Assembly: GCA_029552825.1 (NCBI GenBank)
Contig: JAKPDL010000227.1
Coordinates: 203,195-267,194 of the forward strand
Source: Bacteroidota bacterium
GTDB taxonomy: Bacteria > Bacteroidota > Bacteroidia > Bacteroidales > VadinHA17
Reading direction: 5' to 3'
Length of the DNA: 64,000 nt
The notes beneath the pieces were generated by a model, which did not search any database, had not been told where the DNA came from, and worked only from the letters and a program-made list of their open reading frames with translations. Positions 1-9,053 of this stretch are shown piece by piece. The translations under genes and the position numbers were made by a program. Positions within the stretch are counted from its first letter, which is position 1, and each line of letters begins with the position of its first letter.

Positions 1-163
1 AGACTAAATAAACGAACTAAAAAAGAGATCTTAAATATTTGAAAAATAATTGCAAACTAGTAAACGAATTTAACCAGATCTTATATTATTTTATTCAAAA
101 TGTTGTGCTGTTATTGCCCATTGTTGTTATTTTTCATGAAAATATTTTTCAATATAATTAGAC

Positions 164-171
164 TATCTTTG
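164..171 (+). promoter_or_regulatory. Candidate -7 promoter element before ung
   Basis: TATCTTTG matches the Bacteroidota -7 consensus TAnnTTTG and lies 17 bases before the ung ATG, implying a very short leader. I do not see a good TTTG -33 element at the usual spacing, so the assignment rests on the -7 box and position alone. Confidence 0.4.
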
Positions 172-188
172 AAAAATAGTGTGTTTTT

Positions 189-851
189 ATGGATGTAAGA
201 ATAGAAGAAAGCTGGAAACAAAGACTTAAAGCAGAATTTGAAAAGGAATATTTTCTGAGGCTTGTTGATTTTGTTAAGGAAGAATACCGTACAAGAACTA
301 TTTATCCTCCCGGAAGTCTCATCTTTAACGCTTTCAATTTATGTCCTTTCGATAAGGTGAAAGCAGTTATTATCGGTCAGGATCCCTACCACGGTCCAGG
401 CCAGGCACATGGTTTATGCTTTTCCGTTAGGGATGGGGTCACTTTTCCCCCAAGCCTCGTAAATATTTTCAAAGAAATCCATGACGATCTTGGAATACCT
501 GTGCCGAAATCAGGCAACCTTGAACGCTGGGCACGCCAGGGTGTGCTTCTCCTCAATGCTATCCTCACAGTAAGGGCAAACCAGGCTGGCTCACATCAGG
601 GTAAAGGCTGGGAACAGTTTACCGATGCAGTGATCAAAATTCTTAACGAGGAAAAAAATAACCTGGTCTTCTTCCTCTGGGGTGCCTATGCACAAAATAA
701 AGGGGCTGTAATTGACAAAACCAGACATCTGGTTCTTGAATCGGTTCACCCCTCCCCCCTATCAGCAGCTAAAGGTTTCTTCGGAAACAGACACTTCAGC
801 AAATGCAACGAATATCTTGCCATGCACGGTATTGAACCGGTAAAATGGTAA
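189..851 (+). CDS. ung: Uracil-DNA glycosylase (family 1)
   Basis: Removes uracil from DNA by hydrolysing the N-glycosidic bond, starting base excision repair in the cytoplasm. The 220 residues are full length for family 1 UDG. The water-activating motif GQDPYHGPGQAHGL is present with catalytic Asp65, and the C-terminal HPSPLS loop carries the conserved His187. LLLNAILTV matches the uracil-pocket strand. It stands alone, with its own upstream -7-like element, and is convergent with the lipoprotein gene that follows. Nothing is degenerate and the assignment is secure. Confidence 0.98.
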   Translation: MDVRIEESWKQRLKAEFEKEYFLRLVDFVKEEYRTRTIYPPGSLIFNAFNLCPFDKVKAVIIGQDPYHGPGQAHGLCFSVRDGVTFPPSLVNIFKEIHDDLGIPVPKSGNLERWARQGVLLLNAILTVRANQAGSHQGKGWEQFTDAVIKILNEEKNNLVFFLWGAYAQNKGAVIDKTRHLVLESVHPSPLSAAKGFFGNRHFSKCNEYLAMHGIEPVKW

Positions 852-873
852 TACTACATATCAAAGGCCAATT

Positions 874-916
874 AAATAACTGAAATACTAAAAAACTTTC
901 AGACAGTAAGTTATTT
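874..916. terminator. Possible convergent terminator stem-loop
   Basis: AAATAACT (874-881) is the reverse complement of AGTTATTT (909-916), and inside it CTGAAA (880-885) pairs with TTTCAG (897-902). The structure sits between the convergent ends of ung and the small lipoprotein gene, and overlaps the latter's stop codon. The stem is AT-rich and interrupted, so termination is only plausible. Confidence 0.3.
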
Positions 917-1315
917 GATATCATCCAGGGCTGATTCCATTATCACATTTGAAATTTTCAGTTTTTTCAGAGTATGACTCTCAATAAAAATTTCATAAGT
1001 GGCTTTCACCTGCCCAAGATATTGCATATAATAATAGGTAGTGGTATCTGTTTTGTATTTTTCTCCGTTAATTATTGCTGAAATATTGGCTTTGGGATAT
1101 GCTCTTTCAAAACGATGATAATCTGATGTCTCCTGGGCACCAAGGGTGCCATAGTTATATGTTCCCCCGCCTGTTTCCACAGTCAGCTCATTCATCGCCA
1201 CATCCGAAAGATTTCTTATTCTTATGTCTGTCGGCCCGTAAGGTTCCTTTTCGAGCTTTTTGCAACCGCTCAAAGCAAGCAGTAAAATCGCTGCAAAAAT
1301 GAGATGCCTTTTCAT
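911..1315 (-). CDS. Small hypothetical lipoprotein
   Basis: The 134-residue product begins with a short hydrophobic signal ending in the lipobox LSGC, so it should be lipidated at about Cys18. The mature part is small, with alternating polar beta-like segments (IRIRNLSDVAMNEL) and no catalytic motif that I recognise. It follows batE on the same strand after about 60 bases and could be read through from the Bat operon or have its own promoter. Function unknown. Confidence 0.7.
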   Translation of the reverse strand: MKRHLIFAAILLLALSGCKKLEKEPYGPTDIRIRNLSDVAMNELTVETGGGTYNYGTLGAQETSDYHRFERAYPKANISAIINGEKYKTDTTTYYYMQYLGQVKATYEIFIESHTLKKLKISNVIMESALDDIK

Positions 1316-1375
1316 TATTCTGTCAGCTTTTGTAATTAATTGACATGAAAGTTACAAAATAAGTTGCATGCATCA

Positions 1376-2146
1376 TTAAATTTTCTCCAGACTATTTACA
1401 GGAACCCATCCTTTATTCCCGTCAGGTAGTTTAATTTCATACCATTCTCCGAGAGCATCAGTAACTGTAACTTTTGTCCCTTCATGAATAAGAAAAAGAT
1501 CTGTCCCACTGTTATCAGGTGCACTTTTCCCATTAACCTGAGGGCTGACAATTATTGCTTTGTCACTATTAAAAACAAGGTTCTTGTTTCTTATAGAAAA
1601 GCTGAGCGATGCAAGGCTTATTATCAACATAAAAATTGCCAGCCAGAAACCTGCAACCTTGTACCTGTATACTGAAGTTAACAAATAGACCAACATAAAA
1701 ATCAGACACATAACAAAGCTGATGATGCTAATATAAGCCCATTTATCAGATGAGAGTATCAATGAAATGAAATTATACCATGTAACGAAAAACAATTCAG
1801 GTATCTCGGTAAATCTGTCAACTACATAAGTTCTGGCTACCTGCAAGTTATATCTTATATCTTCATCGGTCGGCTTAAGAAGGTATGCCCTTTCATAAAA
1901 GAGTATTGCATGTGGCACATCATTTATCTTGAAATATGCATTACCGATATTATAGCAGAGATTGGGTGTTCTGAATCCTGATTTATATATCGGCAGCCAT
2001 ACATCCAGAGCTTCCTGGTATTTGCCGGAAGTATATAATTCTATGCCCTTCCTGAAGTCATCTTCAGGAAAAACAGCCGCTCTGATTTCAGAATTGAAGT
2101 TAAATAGTGCCAGGATTATCAGTAGAATAATCTTTTTCATCTTCAC
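1376..2146 (-). CDS. batE: BatE: TPR and SH3-domain membrane protein of the Bat aerotolerance operon
   Basis: The 256-residue protein has an N-terminal signal peptide, one to two TPR units at about residues 30-105 (GIELYTSGKYQEALDVW, NIGNAYFKINDVPHAILFYERAYLLKP), two hydrophobic segments at about 125-190, and a C-terminal bacterial SH3-like domain ending WVPVNSLEKI. This order is that of BatE. The gene abuts batD with no spacer, the last of nine co-directional genes. The Bat complex was linked to aerotolerance in Bacteroides fragilis; its biochemical role is unresolved, and that link is family knowledge, not visible here. Confidence 0.85.
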   Translation of the reverse strand: MKMKKIILLIILALFNFNSEIRAAVFPEDDFRKGIELYTSGKYQEALDVWLPIYKSGFRTPNLCYNIGNAYFKINDVPHAILFYERAYLLKPTDEDIRYNLQVARTYVVDRFTEIPELFFVTWYNFISLILSSDKWAYISIISFVMCLIFMLVYLLTSVYRYKVAGFWLAIFMLIISLASLSFSIRNKNLVFNSDKAIIVSPQVNGKSAPDNSGTDLFLIHEGTKVTVTDALGEWYEIKLPDGNKGWVPVNSLEKI

Positions 2147-3961
2147 TTAATCAAGTTTATTTTCAATATATCTGATAAACTGTGCAGCTCCCTCATACAA
2201 TTCTTCTGCTTCTGAAGGAGCAGAAACCGGTGCAAACCTTGCATATTCACACCTTTCAATAATTGAAGAAATCTTTTCAATTATCTGATCATCAACATTT
2301 CTTTCTTTAAGTTTCTCAACAGCTTTTGTTCGTGTAAGTTCTGAAAGAGGTATTCCCAGTTTGTCACTCATGTAGCCCCATAATGCCTTTAGAAGTTCCT
2401 CATAGAACTTTTCCTTCATGCCCGATTTAAGGCATTTATAGGCTACCGACAAACGTTTCTTTGCAACTTTCCCGGCTCTTCTGTTTCTTACTCTTGCAAT
2501 ATCAGCATTACGCCTTACATGCTCACGTCTGAGTATAAGGACAGTTGCAAAAATCAGAAGTGCAAGGACATAATACCACATGAACATGCGGTTTGACAAA
2601 AGAAGTTTTTCTGGAATAATGATAATGCCCGGCAGTGATTTTATAAACCTTATATCTTTACCGAGATATTTTACATCCTCCCTGGTTACTCCTCCGAAAA
2701 CAGTAACCTCTCCGGACTGTTCATCGGTTTTCAAAGCATGAAATCTGAATTCTTTTGTTGACGCCGTTTCAAATTGCTTTGTTGCCGGGTTGAAATATGA
2801 GTATGTCACGGATGGTATTACAAAGTCACCATGGTGCCGTGGGATGAGAACGTATTCATACGTCCTCTGTCCAGTAATTCCGGAGGTACTGTTCCTAAGG
2901 TTATCGGTGATTTTAGGATCATAAATTTCAATATCTGGAGATAGTTTAATAACCGGTTTTGCAGCAAGCCTTAGATTACCGGTTCCTGATACAGTTATTT
3001 TAAAATTGAGAGCATCATTAACCTTGACTGTATCTTTATTAAGTGATGCCGATATGTTTATTTTTCCGACAATTCCTGAAAAATCGGCAGGTTTATTTTC
3101 AGGCAGGGGTTTCACAGTTATTTTCAATGGTAATGTTGCCAGCACTCTGGGTACATTTGCAAACCGGGAAAAGAAGTCTCCAAAAAACGGGTCTGGTTCA
3201 CCTATTCTTTGCTGAACCAGTGCAGTTACCTGAACCGGGTCAATAGTTATTTCTCCTGTTATCTGGGGGAATAAAAGAAACTGCTGAATAATTCCTGTTC
3301 CGTAAATTACTCCATTAACGTTTTCCCGCTGCAGTGAAGTAAGCTGTGGCGTTTCGAGTTCTTCTTTCACGAACCCGCTGAAATCAGGATATTTAACTTC
3401 TTCCAGACCTGCAAGGTCTACCCTTGTAAAAAGTTTCAACGACAATGTCAAAGGCTCCCCAACATATAATTCGGTGCGGTTCGGGATCAATCTTACAAAC
3501 AATTCGCCTGATGGTTCAACAGCAGCGGGCTCTGTTGCTTGTTTTCGGGATGCAGAAGGTTGCATCTGACGCGCCCCCGGTGTACCTACTACTTCAATAT
3601 ATATTGAATCCGACCTGTATTCTTTTCCTTTAACCCTTATAAGAGCTGGAGGAATAACGAACTTACCTTCTTCAATAGCCTGTAAATAATATGTATAGGT
3701 GTATGAAGTCTCCTGTGATATTCTTCCGTTTATTATCTGCATACTCGAAGAATATGAAGTCTGGGGTCCCATCAGTTTGTAAAAACCTGTAAATGGTGGT
3801 GCACTGAACTCTCCACCTCCAGCGTTTATTGTCCAGCTAATTGAAAATTGTTCACCAACACTAACCACCCTCGGGTATTCGGTTTTGATAACTATCTCCT
3901 GTGCCACAGCTACTGATGGCACTATTAGAATAAACAAATATTTGATTATTAACCGCCTCAT
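2147..3961 (-). CDS. batD: BatD: oxygen-tolerance periplasmic protein
   Basis: A 604-residue BatD-family protein. A signal peptide (cleavage near VAVAQ) precedes a long periplasmic region of repeated beta-sandwich-like segments (VGEQFSISWTINAGGGEF, VGEPLTLSLKLFTRVDLAGL, VNDALNFKITVSGTGNL). One membrane segment lies near residues 450-470 (YYVLALLIFATVLILRR), and a basic, helical cytoplasmic tail of about 130 residues follows. The gene starts 3 bases after batC and abuts batE. It probably works as the large periplasmic partner of the VWA proteins BatA and BatB; that is inferred from conserved order. Confidence 0.9.
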   Translation of the reverse strand: MRRLIIKYLFILIVPSVAVAQEIVIKTEYPRVVSVGEQFSISWTINAGGGEFSAPPFTGFYKLMGPQTSYSSSMQIINGRISQETSYTYTYYLQAIEEGKFVIPPALIRVKGKEYRSDSIYIEVVGTPGARQMQPSASRKQATEPAAVEPSGELFVRLIPNRTELYVGEPLTLSLKLFTRVDLAGLEEVKYPDFSGFVKEELETPQLTSLQRENVNGVIYGTGIIQQFLLFPQITGEITIDPVQVTALVQQRIGEPDPFFGDFFSRFANVPRVLATLPLKITVKPLPENKPADFSGIVGKINISASLNKDTVKVNDALNFKITVSGTGNLRLAAKPVIKLSPDIEIYDPKITDNLRNSTSGITGQRTYEYVLIPRHHGDFVIPSVTYSYFNPATKQFETASTKEFRFHALKTDEQSGEVTVFGGVTREDVKYLGKDIRFIKSLPGIIIIPEKLLLSNRMFMWYYVLALLIFATVLILRREHVRRNADIARVRNRRAGKVAKKRLSVAYKCLKSGMKEKFYEELLKALWGYMSDKLGIPLSELTRTKAVEKLKERNVDDQIIEKISSIIERCEYARFAPVSAPSEAEELYEGAAQFIRYIENKLD

Positions 3962-3964
3962 AAA

Positions 3965-4708
3965 CTACCAGTTTTTCAATGTCCTCACTCTTTCCCTCAA
4001 TGCATTGGCCTGTTTAACTTTTTCCTGCACCTTTTTCTCACCATTCTCAAGAGCACTCAAAATTCGTTCTGCATCTTCCTTTGAAATTCCCTGTTTCTGC
4101 TGCTGCATCTGCTGTTGTTGCTGCTCCTGCTGATTCTGTTTGTTTTCGTCCTGATTCTGCTGCTGTTGTTGTTGCTGATCGCTTTTACCTTCTTTCTGAT
4201 CCTGTTCCTTGTTCTGATTTTGCTCCTTTTGTTGTTGCTGCTGTTGTTGCTGCATTTTTTTCAGCAAATCCTGCGCATATGCCAGATTATATTTCGCTTC
4301 AAGACTTGATGGATTAAGACGCAGTGAATTTTTATATGCTTCAATACTCTCTTCGATTTTATTGCTTTTCAGTAAAGAATTCCCCAGATTATAAAAGCTT
4401 TCGGCCTTCTTAATCCTGTCTGCGCTCATATCAGCTGACAAAATGAACTGTTTCGATGCATCATCGAATTTATTCTGCCGGTAAAGTGCGTCACCAAGAT
4501 TAAAATTTCCTGCAGCAGAAGAGCGGTTCTCTTCAAGCGCCTTCCTGTATAATATTTCAGATTCAGAATAATTTCCATCAAAATACTTCGAATTTCCCTG
4601 ACGCAGGTACCTCTTTTCACTCTGTCCTGAAACTGAAGAAAAGACAAACAACTGTAGAAATAGCGCTGCTAAAAATACCCGTAAATAATATTTATTTTTT
4701 TCAGTCAT
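3965..4708 (-). CDS. batC: BatC: TPR protein with a glutamine-rich tract
   Basis: The 247-residue product has a signal peptide ending near SVSGQ, then about three TPR units (NYSESEILYRKALEENRSSA, EESIEAYKNSLRLNPSSLEA) up to roughly residue 150. A low-complexity stretch of Gln, Lys, Asn and Glu covers about residues 155-205, and a charged C-terminal helix follows. The CAG/CAA-rich tract (about 4090-4260) gives long spurious open frames on the other strand. It lies between batB (7 bases) and batD (3 bases). A scaffolding role for the Bat proteins is the usual proposal. Confidence 0.85.
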   Translation of the reverse strand: MTEKNKYYLRVFLAALFLQLFVFSSVSGQSEKRYLRQGNSKYFDGNYSESEILYRKALEENRSSAAGNFNLGDALYRQNKFDDASKQFILSADMSADRIKKAESFYNLGNSLLKSNKIEESIEAYKNSLRLNPSSLEAKYNLAYAQDLLKKMQQQQQQQQKEQNQNKEQDQKEGKSDQQQQQQQNQDENKQNQQEQQQQQMQQQKQGISKEDAERILSALENGEKKVQEKVKQANALRERVRTLKNW

Positions 4709-4715
4709 AACCTTT

Positions 4716-5762
4716 TCATATTTTCAGTTTGAAAAGTTTAAGACCTGATAGTTTCCTGTTTTTCCTTTCCATGATAAGGAAGTCAATTAAAAGCAGAATC
4801 AGTGAAGCTCCAGCAAAAAACTGGAACTGGTCGTTGTACTCTGTAAATATTTTGCCTTCAAGTTCCTGTTTTTTCATTTTTCTTATCTCGGAAAATATCT
4901 GGTCGATACCCAGATTAGTTGCTGTTGCCCTTACATATTTGCCGTTTGCAGTAATAGCTATCTCTTTAAGAATGTTTTCATTGAGTTTGGTTATAACGGT
5001 GTTGCCTTCATGGTCTTTCAGGTACTCCCTTCTGCCGTTTACATTCAGCATTATCGGAACTCCTTCGGGAGAACCGATTCCTATTGTATGGATAACTATT
5101 CCTGCATCAGCTGCTTCCTTAGCTGCTTCAACAGGATCGTCCTCGTGATTTTCACCGTCAGTAATAATAATCATTGCACGGCTTTTGTCCTGCCCAGGAG
5201 AAAATGATCTCATTCCGAGACGAATGGCTGCACCGATTGCAGTTCCCTGTTTAGGAACCATGTAAGGATTTATAGTTGAAAGAAACATTTTTGCTGATAC
5301 ATAATCGGTTGTTATAGGTAATTGTATATAGGCATCGCCGGCAAAAACAATAAGGCCAATCCTGTCATTTTCAAGAGTTTCAATAAGCCGTGAAAGAGCC
5401 TGCTTAGCCCTCTCCAGCCGGTTGGGTTGTATATCTTCAGCAAGCATTGAATTACTGACATCGAGTGCTATTATCACTTCAACGCCCTCTCTTTTTACCT
5501 CTTCAATTTTTGATCCAAATTGTGGTCGTGCCAGCATCAGAGCAATCATTACAATAGCTAAAATCTGCAGTATAAGTTTAATTACTGGTCTGATGACAGA
5601 CATATCAGGAATAAGTTGCCTGACAAGATTCGACTCACCGTATCTGACAATAGCCTTCTTTCTCCGGTAATTATTTACAGCCCATAAAATCAGTAATACT
5701 GGTATTGCCAGCAGAAGATATAGATATTCCGGATTTGCAAACCTGAACATACTCATATTCAA
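4716..5762 (-). CDS. batB: BatB: von Willebrand factor A membrane protein
   Basis: A 348-residue VWA protein. Two N-terminal membrane segments (YLLLAIPVLLILWAV and LILQILAIVMIALMLA) precede the VWA domain (about residues 90-290). Its metal-dependent adhesion site reads DVSNS, with downstream LPITTDY and ITDGENHED matching the other MIDAS loops. A last hydrophobic helix is near residues 315-335. It follows batA by 4 bases and precedes batC by 7. The paired VWA proteins BatA and BatB are taken to interact with the other operon products at the inner membrane. Confidence 0.9.
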   Translation of the reverse strand: MNMSMFRFANPEYLYLLLAIPVLLILWAVNNYRRKKAIVRYGESNLVRQLIPDMSVIRPVIKLILQILAIVMIALMLARPQFGSKIEEVKREGVEVIIALDVSNSMLAEDIQPNRLERAKQALSRLIETLENDRIGLIVFAGDAYIQLPITTDYVSAKMFLSTINPYMVPKQGTAIGAAIRLGMRSFSPGQDKSRAMIIITDGENHEDDPVEAAKEAADAGIVIHTIGIGSPEGVPIMLNVNGRREYLKDHEGNTVITKLNENILKEIAITANGKYVRATATNLGIDQIFSEIRKMKKQELEGKIFTEYNDQFQFFAGASLILLLIDFLIMERKNRKLSGLKLFKLKI

Positions 5763-5766
5763 TCGT

Positions 5767-6762
5767 TTATGTCAGACTTCTCATAACAGTGTTCCTTATC
5801 AATATTTCTGCAAGAAATAAAACCGAAGCCAGTAAAGCCGGCAGAAAATATTTTTCTTCCCGTATTCTGTACTGCCTTACGTCAATCTTCGACTTCTCCA
5901 TTTTGTCGATCTCAGCATAAATCTGCACCAGTTTTTCATTATCAGTAGCTCTGAAATACTTACCCCCTGTCATATCTGCAATGGTTTTCAAAACATCTTC
6001 GTCAATTTCGACAGGCATATTCTGGAACTGCACGCCGAATGGTGTCTGTACCGGATAAGGTGCAACACCTCTGGTTCCAACACCTATTGTATATACTCTT
6101 ACACCAAAAGTTTTAGCAATTTCTGCGGCAGTAAGGGGAGCTATCATGCCTCTGTTGTTTACTCCATCAGTCAGCAGAATTATCACTTTACTTTTACCAC
6201 CGGCGTCTTTTATTCTGTTTACGGCTGTTGCAAGTCCCTCGCCTATTGCTGTACCATCCTCAATCATCCCGCTTTTTATTTCTTTCATAAGATTTATTAA
6301 CACTGCATGGTCGGTAGTGAGAGGGCATTGAGTAAAACTTTCACCGCTGAAAACCACAAGTCCGATTCTGTCGTATGGTCTGCCCGAAATGAATTCCGTT
6401 GCCACATTCTTTGATGCTTCAAGCCGGTCAGGTTTAAAATCTCTTGCCAGCATGCTTCCCGATATGTCTAAAGTCAATATAATATCTATACCTTCAGTCG
6501 ATACATCCTGATAGCTGTTCGTTGCCTGAGGTCTGGCAAGTACTATAATAAGCAACCCAGTTGCAGCAACTCTCATTCCGAAGAGGACATGCCTTAAAAT
6601 ATGCCTGAAGGTCTTGCCTGAATTATTAAAAGCTTCAGCTGATGAAACACGCAATGCAGCTGATGATTTATTGTACCTTATGACGTACAGGAAAATCATC
6701 AGTGGTAATAGTGCCAGCAAATAAAGGAACCCTGGCGAATAAAATACAATACCTCTAATCAT
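5767..6762 (-). CDS. batA: BatA: von Willebrand factor A membrane protein
   Basis: A 331-residue VWA protein with two N-terminal membrane helices (FLYLLALLPLMIFLYVI and VLFGMRVAATGLLIIVLA), a VWA domain with MIDAS motif DISGS and later CPLTTDH and LTDGVNNRG, and a C-terminal hydrophobic segment. Its ATG overlaps the stop of the upstream secreted/TM gene by 4 bases (ATGA), a sign of translational coupling. It resembles BatB in fold and size but differs in sequence. Position immediately before batB fixes the name. Confidence 0.9.
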   Translation of the reverse strand: MIRGIVFYSPGFLYLLALLPLMIFLYVIRYNKSSAALRVSSAEAFNNSGKTFRHILRHVLFGMRVAATGLLIIVLARPQATNSYQDVSTEGIDIILTLDISGSMLARDFKPDRLEASKNVATEFISGRPYDRIGLVVFSGESFTQCPLTTDHAVLINLMKEIKSGMIEDGTAIGEGLATAVNRIKDAGGKSKVIILLTDGVNNRGMIAPLTAAEIAKTFGVRVYTIGVGTRGVAPYPVQTPFGVQFQNMPVEIDEDVLKTIADMTGGKYFRATDNEKLVQIYAEIDKMEKSKIDVRQYRIREEKYFLPALLASVLFLAEILIRNTVMRSLT

Positions 6763-7739
6763 ATACCCTCCTTCACATTTTCAGCTTTCACCTCCTCTTC
6801 CGGTGGAGGGGAAACTATCATTGTCGATTTCACAAAATCCCATGCGTAGTCAAAATGTAACTCATTTTCAGTTGGCTCAGGCTGGTATCTGGCAAATTTT
6901 ACAAGGTCCCCACCTGTTAGTATTGTTCGTAATTTCCTGAAAGTTTCGTCTTCTTCAATTCCTTTATTCCGTAAAGCATCCAGTGTTTCAACTGTAGTCA
7001 TTTCAAGTGCAGGGATAGTAAACCTGTTCAAAAGGTATTGTCTTATTATTTCTGTAAGTCTCGAATAATAGAGTTTTATCTCACCTTTCTGCCACAGTTT
7101 CTCCTCTTTCAATTTTTCGAGTTCTCTGAATGCAATTACATGTGCAGGTTCTTTTGGTTTATTATCAACAATAGTTGTTTCAGGTTTTTTGAGGCGTTTC
7201 CATAAATATAACAGAAGCCATATCAGAGCTCCGGCTGCCAGAATAGCCACTATCCATGGTATAATCTCATCAGCAGTTAATGGAACTTTTCCGGGGTCAA
7301 CTATGTCAAATATTGCCGATGCAGTATCGGGTGGAGTAATGTTAACCCTCATAACCTTAAGCCATGAATAGTCTGAATAATAACGTTTTATACCCGACTC
7401 TGTTCTCATTTCTGCATATACCGGCGGAATCTGATAGAAGCCTGAATCGAAAGATGTAACGAGATATTCGTGCCTGATTCTTACAAATCTGTTATCAACG
7501 GATGTTGAATCAATAACCGGTCCTTTCAGTATTTCGATATTCTTAACCAGTGTATCTTTAAAAACAGGTATTGTCAATAAATAATCAAGAGGCTTATTGA
7601 TAGTAACCGTGTATTTTATCTGATCTCCTATAAAAATTGCTGATGTATCAAAACCAGCACTGATCTGGACTTCCTGGCCTTCGGAAACCTGGATAAAATT
7701 AAAAATCAAAAAAGCCAGTATGTAATAGATTCTTTTCAT
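6759..7739 (-). CDS. Bat-operon secreted protein with one membrane anchor (BatD-like N-terminus)
   Basis: The 326-residue product starts with the signal peptide MKRIYYILAFLIFNF. A beta-rich periplasmic domain follows (TSAIFIGDQIKYTVTI is BatD-like), then one membrane helix at about residues 160-180 (IVAILAAGALIWLLLYLW) and a cytoplasmic helical tail containing EIIRQYLLNRFTIPALEMTT. The open frame extends 27 codons upstream into the DUF58 gene. I place the start at 7739 because AAGGAGAT lies just upstream of it, the signal peptide begins there, and the DUF58 stop ends 2 bases away. It overlaps batA by 4 bases. The family is a usual member of Bacteroidota Bat operons; exact function unknown. 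Confidence 0.8.
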   Translation of the reverse strand: MKRIYYILAFLIFNFIQVSEGQEVQISAGFDTSAIFIGDQIKYTVTINKPLDYLLTIPVFKDTLVKNIEILKGPVIDSTSVDNRFVRIRHEYLVTSFDSGFYQIPPVYAEMRTESGIKRYYSDYSWLKVMRVNITPPDTASAIFDIVDPGKVPLTADEIIPWIVAILAAGALIWLLLYLWKRLKKPETTIVDNKPKEPAHVIAFRELEKLKEEKLWQKGEIKLYYSRLTEIIRQYLLNRFTIPALEMTTVETLDALRNKGIEEDETFRKLRTILTGGDLVKFARYQPEPTENELHFDYAWDFVKSTMIVSPPPEEEVKAENVKEGI

Positions 7740-7741
7740 CT

Positions 7742-8605
7742 CTATCTCCTTCTGAACAATCTGACAAGCGGAATGACGTAATCTTCTGATGTTGATATCC
7801 ATGCTGAGTCCACTCCGCATCTACGGAATACATTTTCCAGGTTTTCGGAATGGTTTTTCCACCATCTGCTGTACTCATTCCGCATCCTGCCCGATGAAGT
7901 GTCAATCCACATATCGTAACCTGTCTCAGGATCCTGTATCCTTACAAGCCCAATATCTGGTATTGAAGTTTCTGCCGGATCATAAATTTTCAGTGCCACA
8001 ACATCGTGTTTATTTGCCGCAATCCTCAGAGACTCTTCAAAATCAGGTGCAATAAAGTCTGACAAAATGAATGCTGTACAACGTTTTCTTATTGCGTTTG
8101 TCAGATATCTTAGTGGCTCATTAAGATTTGTCAGATTACTTTCAGGTTTAAAATCGAGCAATTCCCTTATTATCCTGAGTATATGTTTTCTGCCTTTCTG
8201 GGGTCTGATAAATTTCTCAACTTTTCCCGAAAAGAATATTACTCCAATTTTATCGTTATTAAAAATTGCTGAGAAAGAAAGAACAGCTGCAATTTCAGTC
8301 ATTACATCCTTCTTAAATGCTTTAATTGTTCCGAAATTTCCCGAACTGCTAACATCAATAAGAAGCATTACGGTTAGTTCTCTTTCTTCCTCATATACTT
8401 TAACATAGGGATGGTTAAATCTGGCCGTAACATTCCAGTCGATATTTCTTATATCATCTCCATACTGGTATTCACGCACCTCGCTAAAGGCAATACCCCT
8501 GCCCTTAAATGCACTATGATACTGACCGGCAAAAATATGCCGGCTCAGTCCTCTCGTTTTAATTTCAATCCTTCTTACTTTCTTTAATAGTTCAGCAGCT
8601 TCCAC
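7742..8605 (-). CDS. DUF58 domain protein of the MoxR/Bat operon
   Basis: A 287-residue soluble DUF58 protein. It carries the family signature GIAFSEVREYQYGDDIRNID followed by WNVTARFNHPYVKVYEEER, then a VWA-like half with DVSSS. DUF58 proteins are consistently encoded after MoxR ATPases and are thought to be their partners or to link them to the membrane VWA proteins. It is 11 bases after the small secreted gene and ends 2 bases before the next start. No truncation is evident. Confidence 0.9.
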   Translation of the reverse strand: MEAAELLKKVRRIEIKTRGLSRHIFAGQYHSAFKGRGIAFSEVREYQYGDDIRNIDWNVTARFNHPYVKVYEEERELTVMLLIDVSSSGNFGTIKAFKKDVMTEIAAVLSFSAIFNNDKIGVIFFSGKVEKFIRPQKGRKHILRIIRELLDFKPESNLTNLNEPLRYLTNAIRKRCTAFILSDFIAPDFEESLRIAANKHDVVALKIYDPAETSIPDIGLVRIQDPETGYDMWIDTSSGRMRNEYSRWWKNHSENLENVFRRCGVDSAWISTSEDYVIPLVRLFRRR

Positions 8606-8616
8606 CTTTGCAAGTA

Positions 8617-9042
8617 CTATCTTACCGGTTTAATATTGATACTTATGTTAAAAGTCCATTCATCATCCTTGAGGTCAATAATATATTTCTGACCATCTTT
8701 TTCTTCTTCCCATTTATTTTCACCGACAGGTTTATACTTTGAATTAAGCTCAGCTATTTTCTGGCTCCTGAGCTCTTTGTCACAAACAAGCCGTACACTC
8801 CTGCAAACAGAGTCAGCCGACAAAAAGAAAAAAAGCGTCTGAGTCTGTGCCCTGTCGACATATTTAAGATATCTGAATGTATTATTAAATGTTAAGTTTT
8901 GAAAAACCATTGATTTCTGGTTTTCTTTCATGTATTTCTGTATATCCCTGATTTTATATCCGATCAGGTTCTGACTTCTGCTCTCATATGAATTTAACAG
9001 CAAGAGAAGCAACAATAAATAAATGGCTTTCATCGACTTCAT
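8617..9042 (-). CDS. Small secreted hypothetical protein within the Bat operon
   Basis: The 141-residue product has a strongly hydrophobic leucine-rich signal peptide (cleavage near ESRSQ) and a small mature domain of about 115 residues with no recognised motif. It contains two cysteines (SVCRSVRLVCDKE). It sits with 11-base spacers between moxR and the DUF58 gene, so it is almost certainly co-transcribed. The core moxR-DUF58-bat arrangement does not normally need such a gene, so it may be a lineage-specific component. Confidence 0.7.
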   Translation of the reverse strand: MKSMKAIYLLLLLLLLNSYESRSQNLIGYKIRDIQKYMKENQKSMVFQNLTFNNTFRYLKYVDRAQTQTLFFFLSADSVCRSVRLVCDKELRSQKIAELNSKYKPVGENKWEEEKDGQKYIIDLKDDEWTFNISINIKPVR

Positions 9043-9053
9043 GTAAAAATTTT

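Noticed and set aside
4081..4317. Long plus-strand frames rich in Val/Leu/Ala opposite batC
   Set aside because: They are the antisense reading of the CAG/CAA glutamine tract in batC and have no independent start signal or family.
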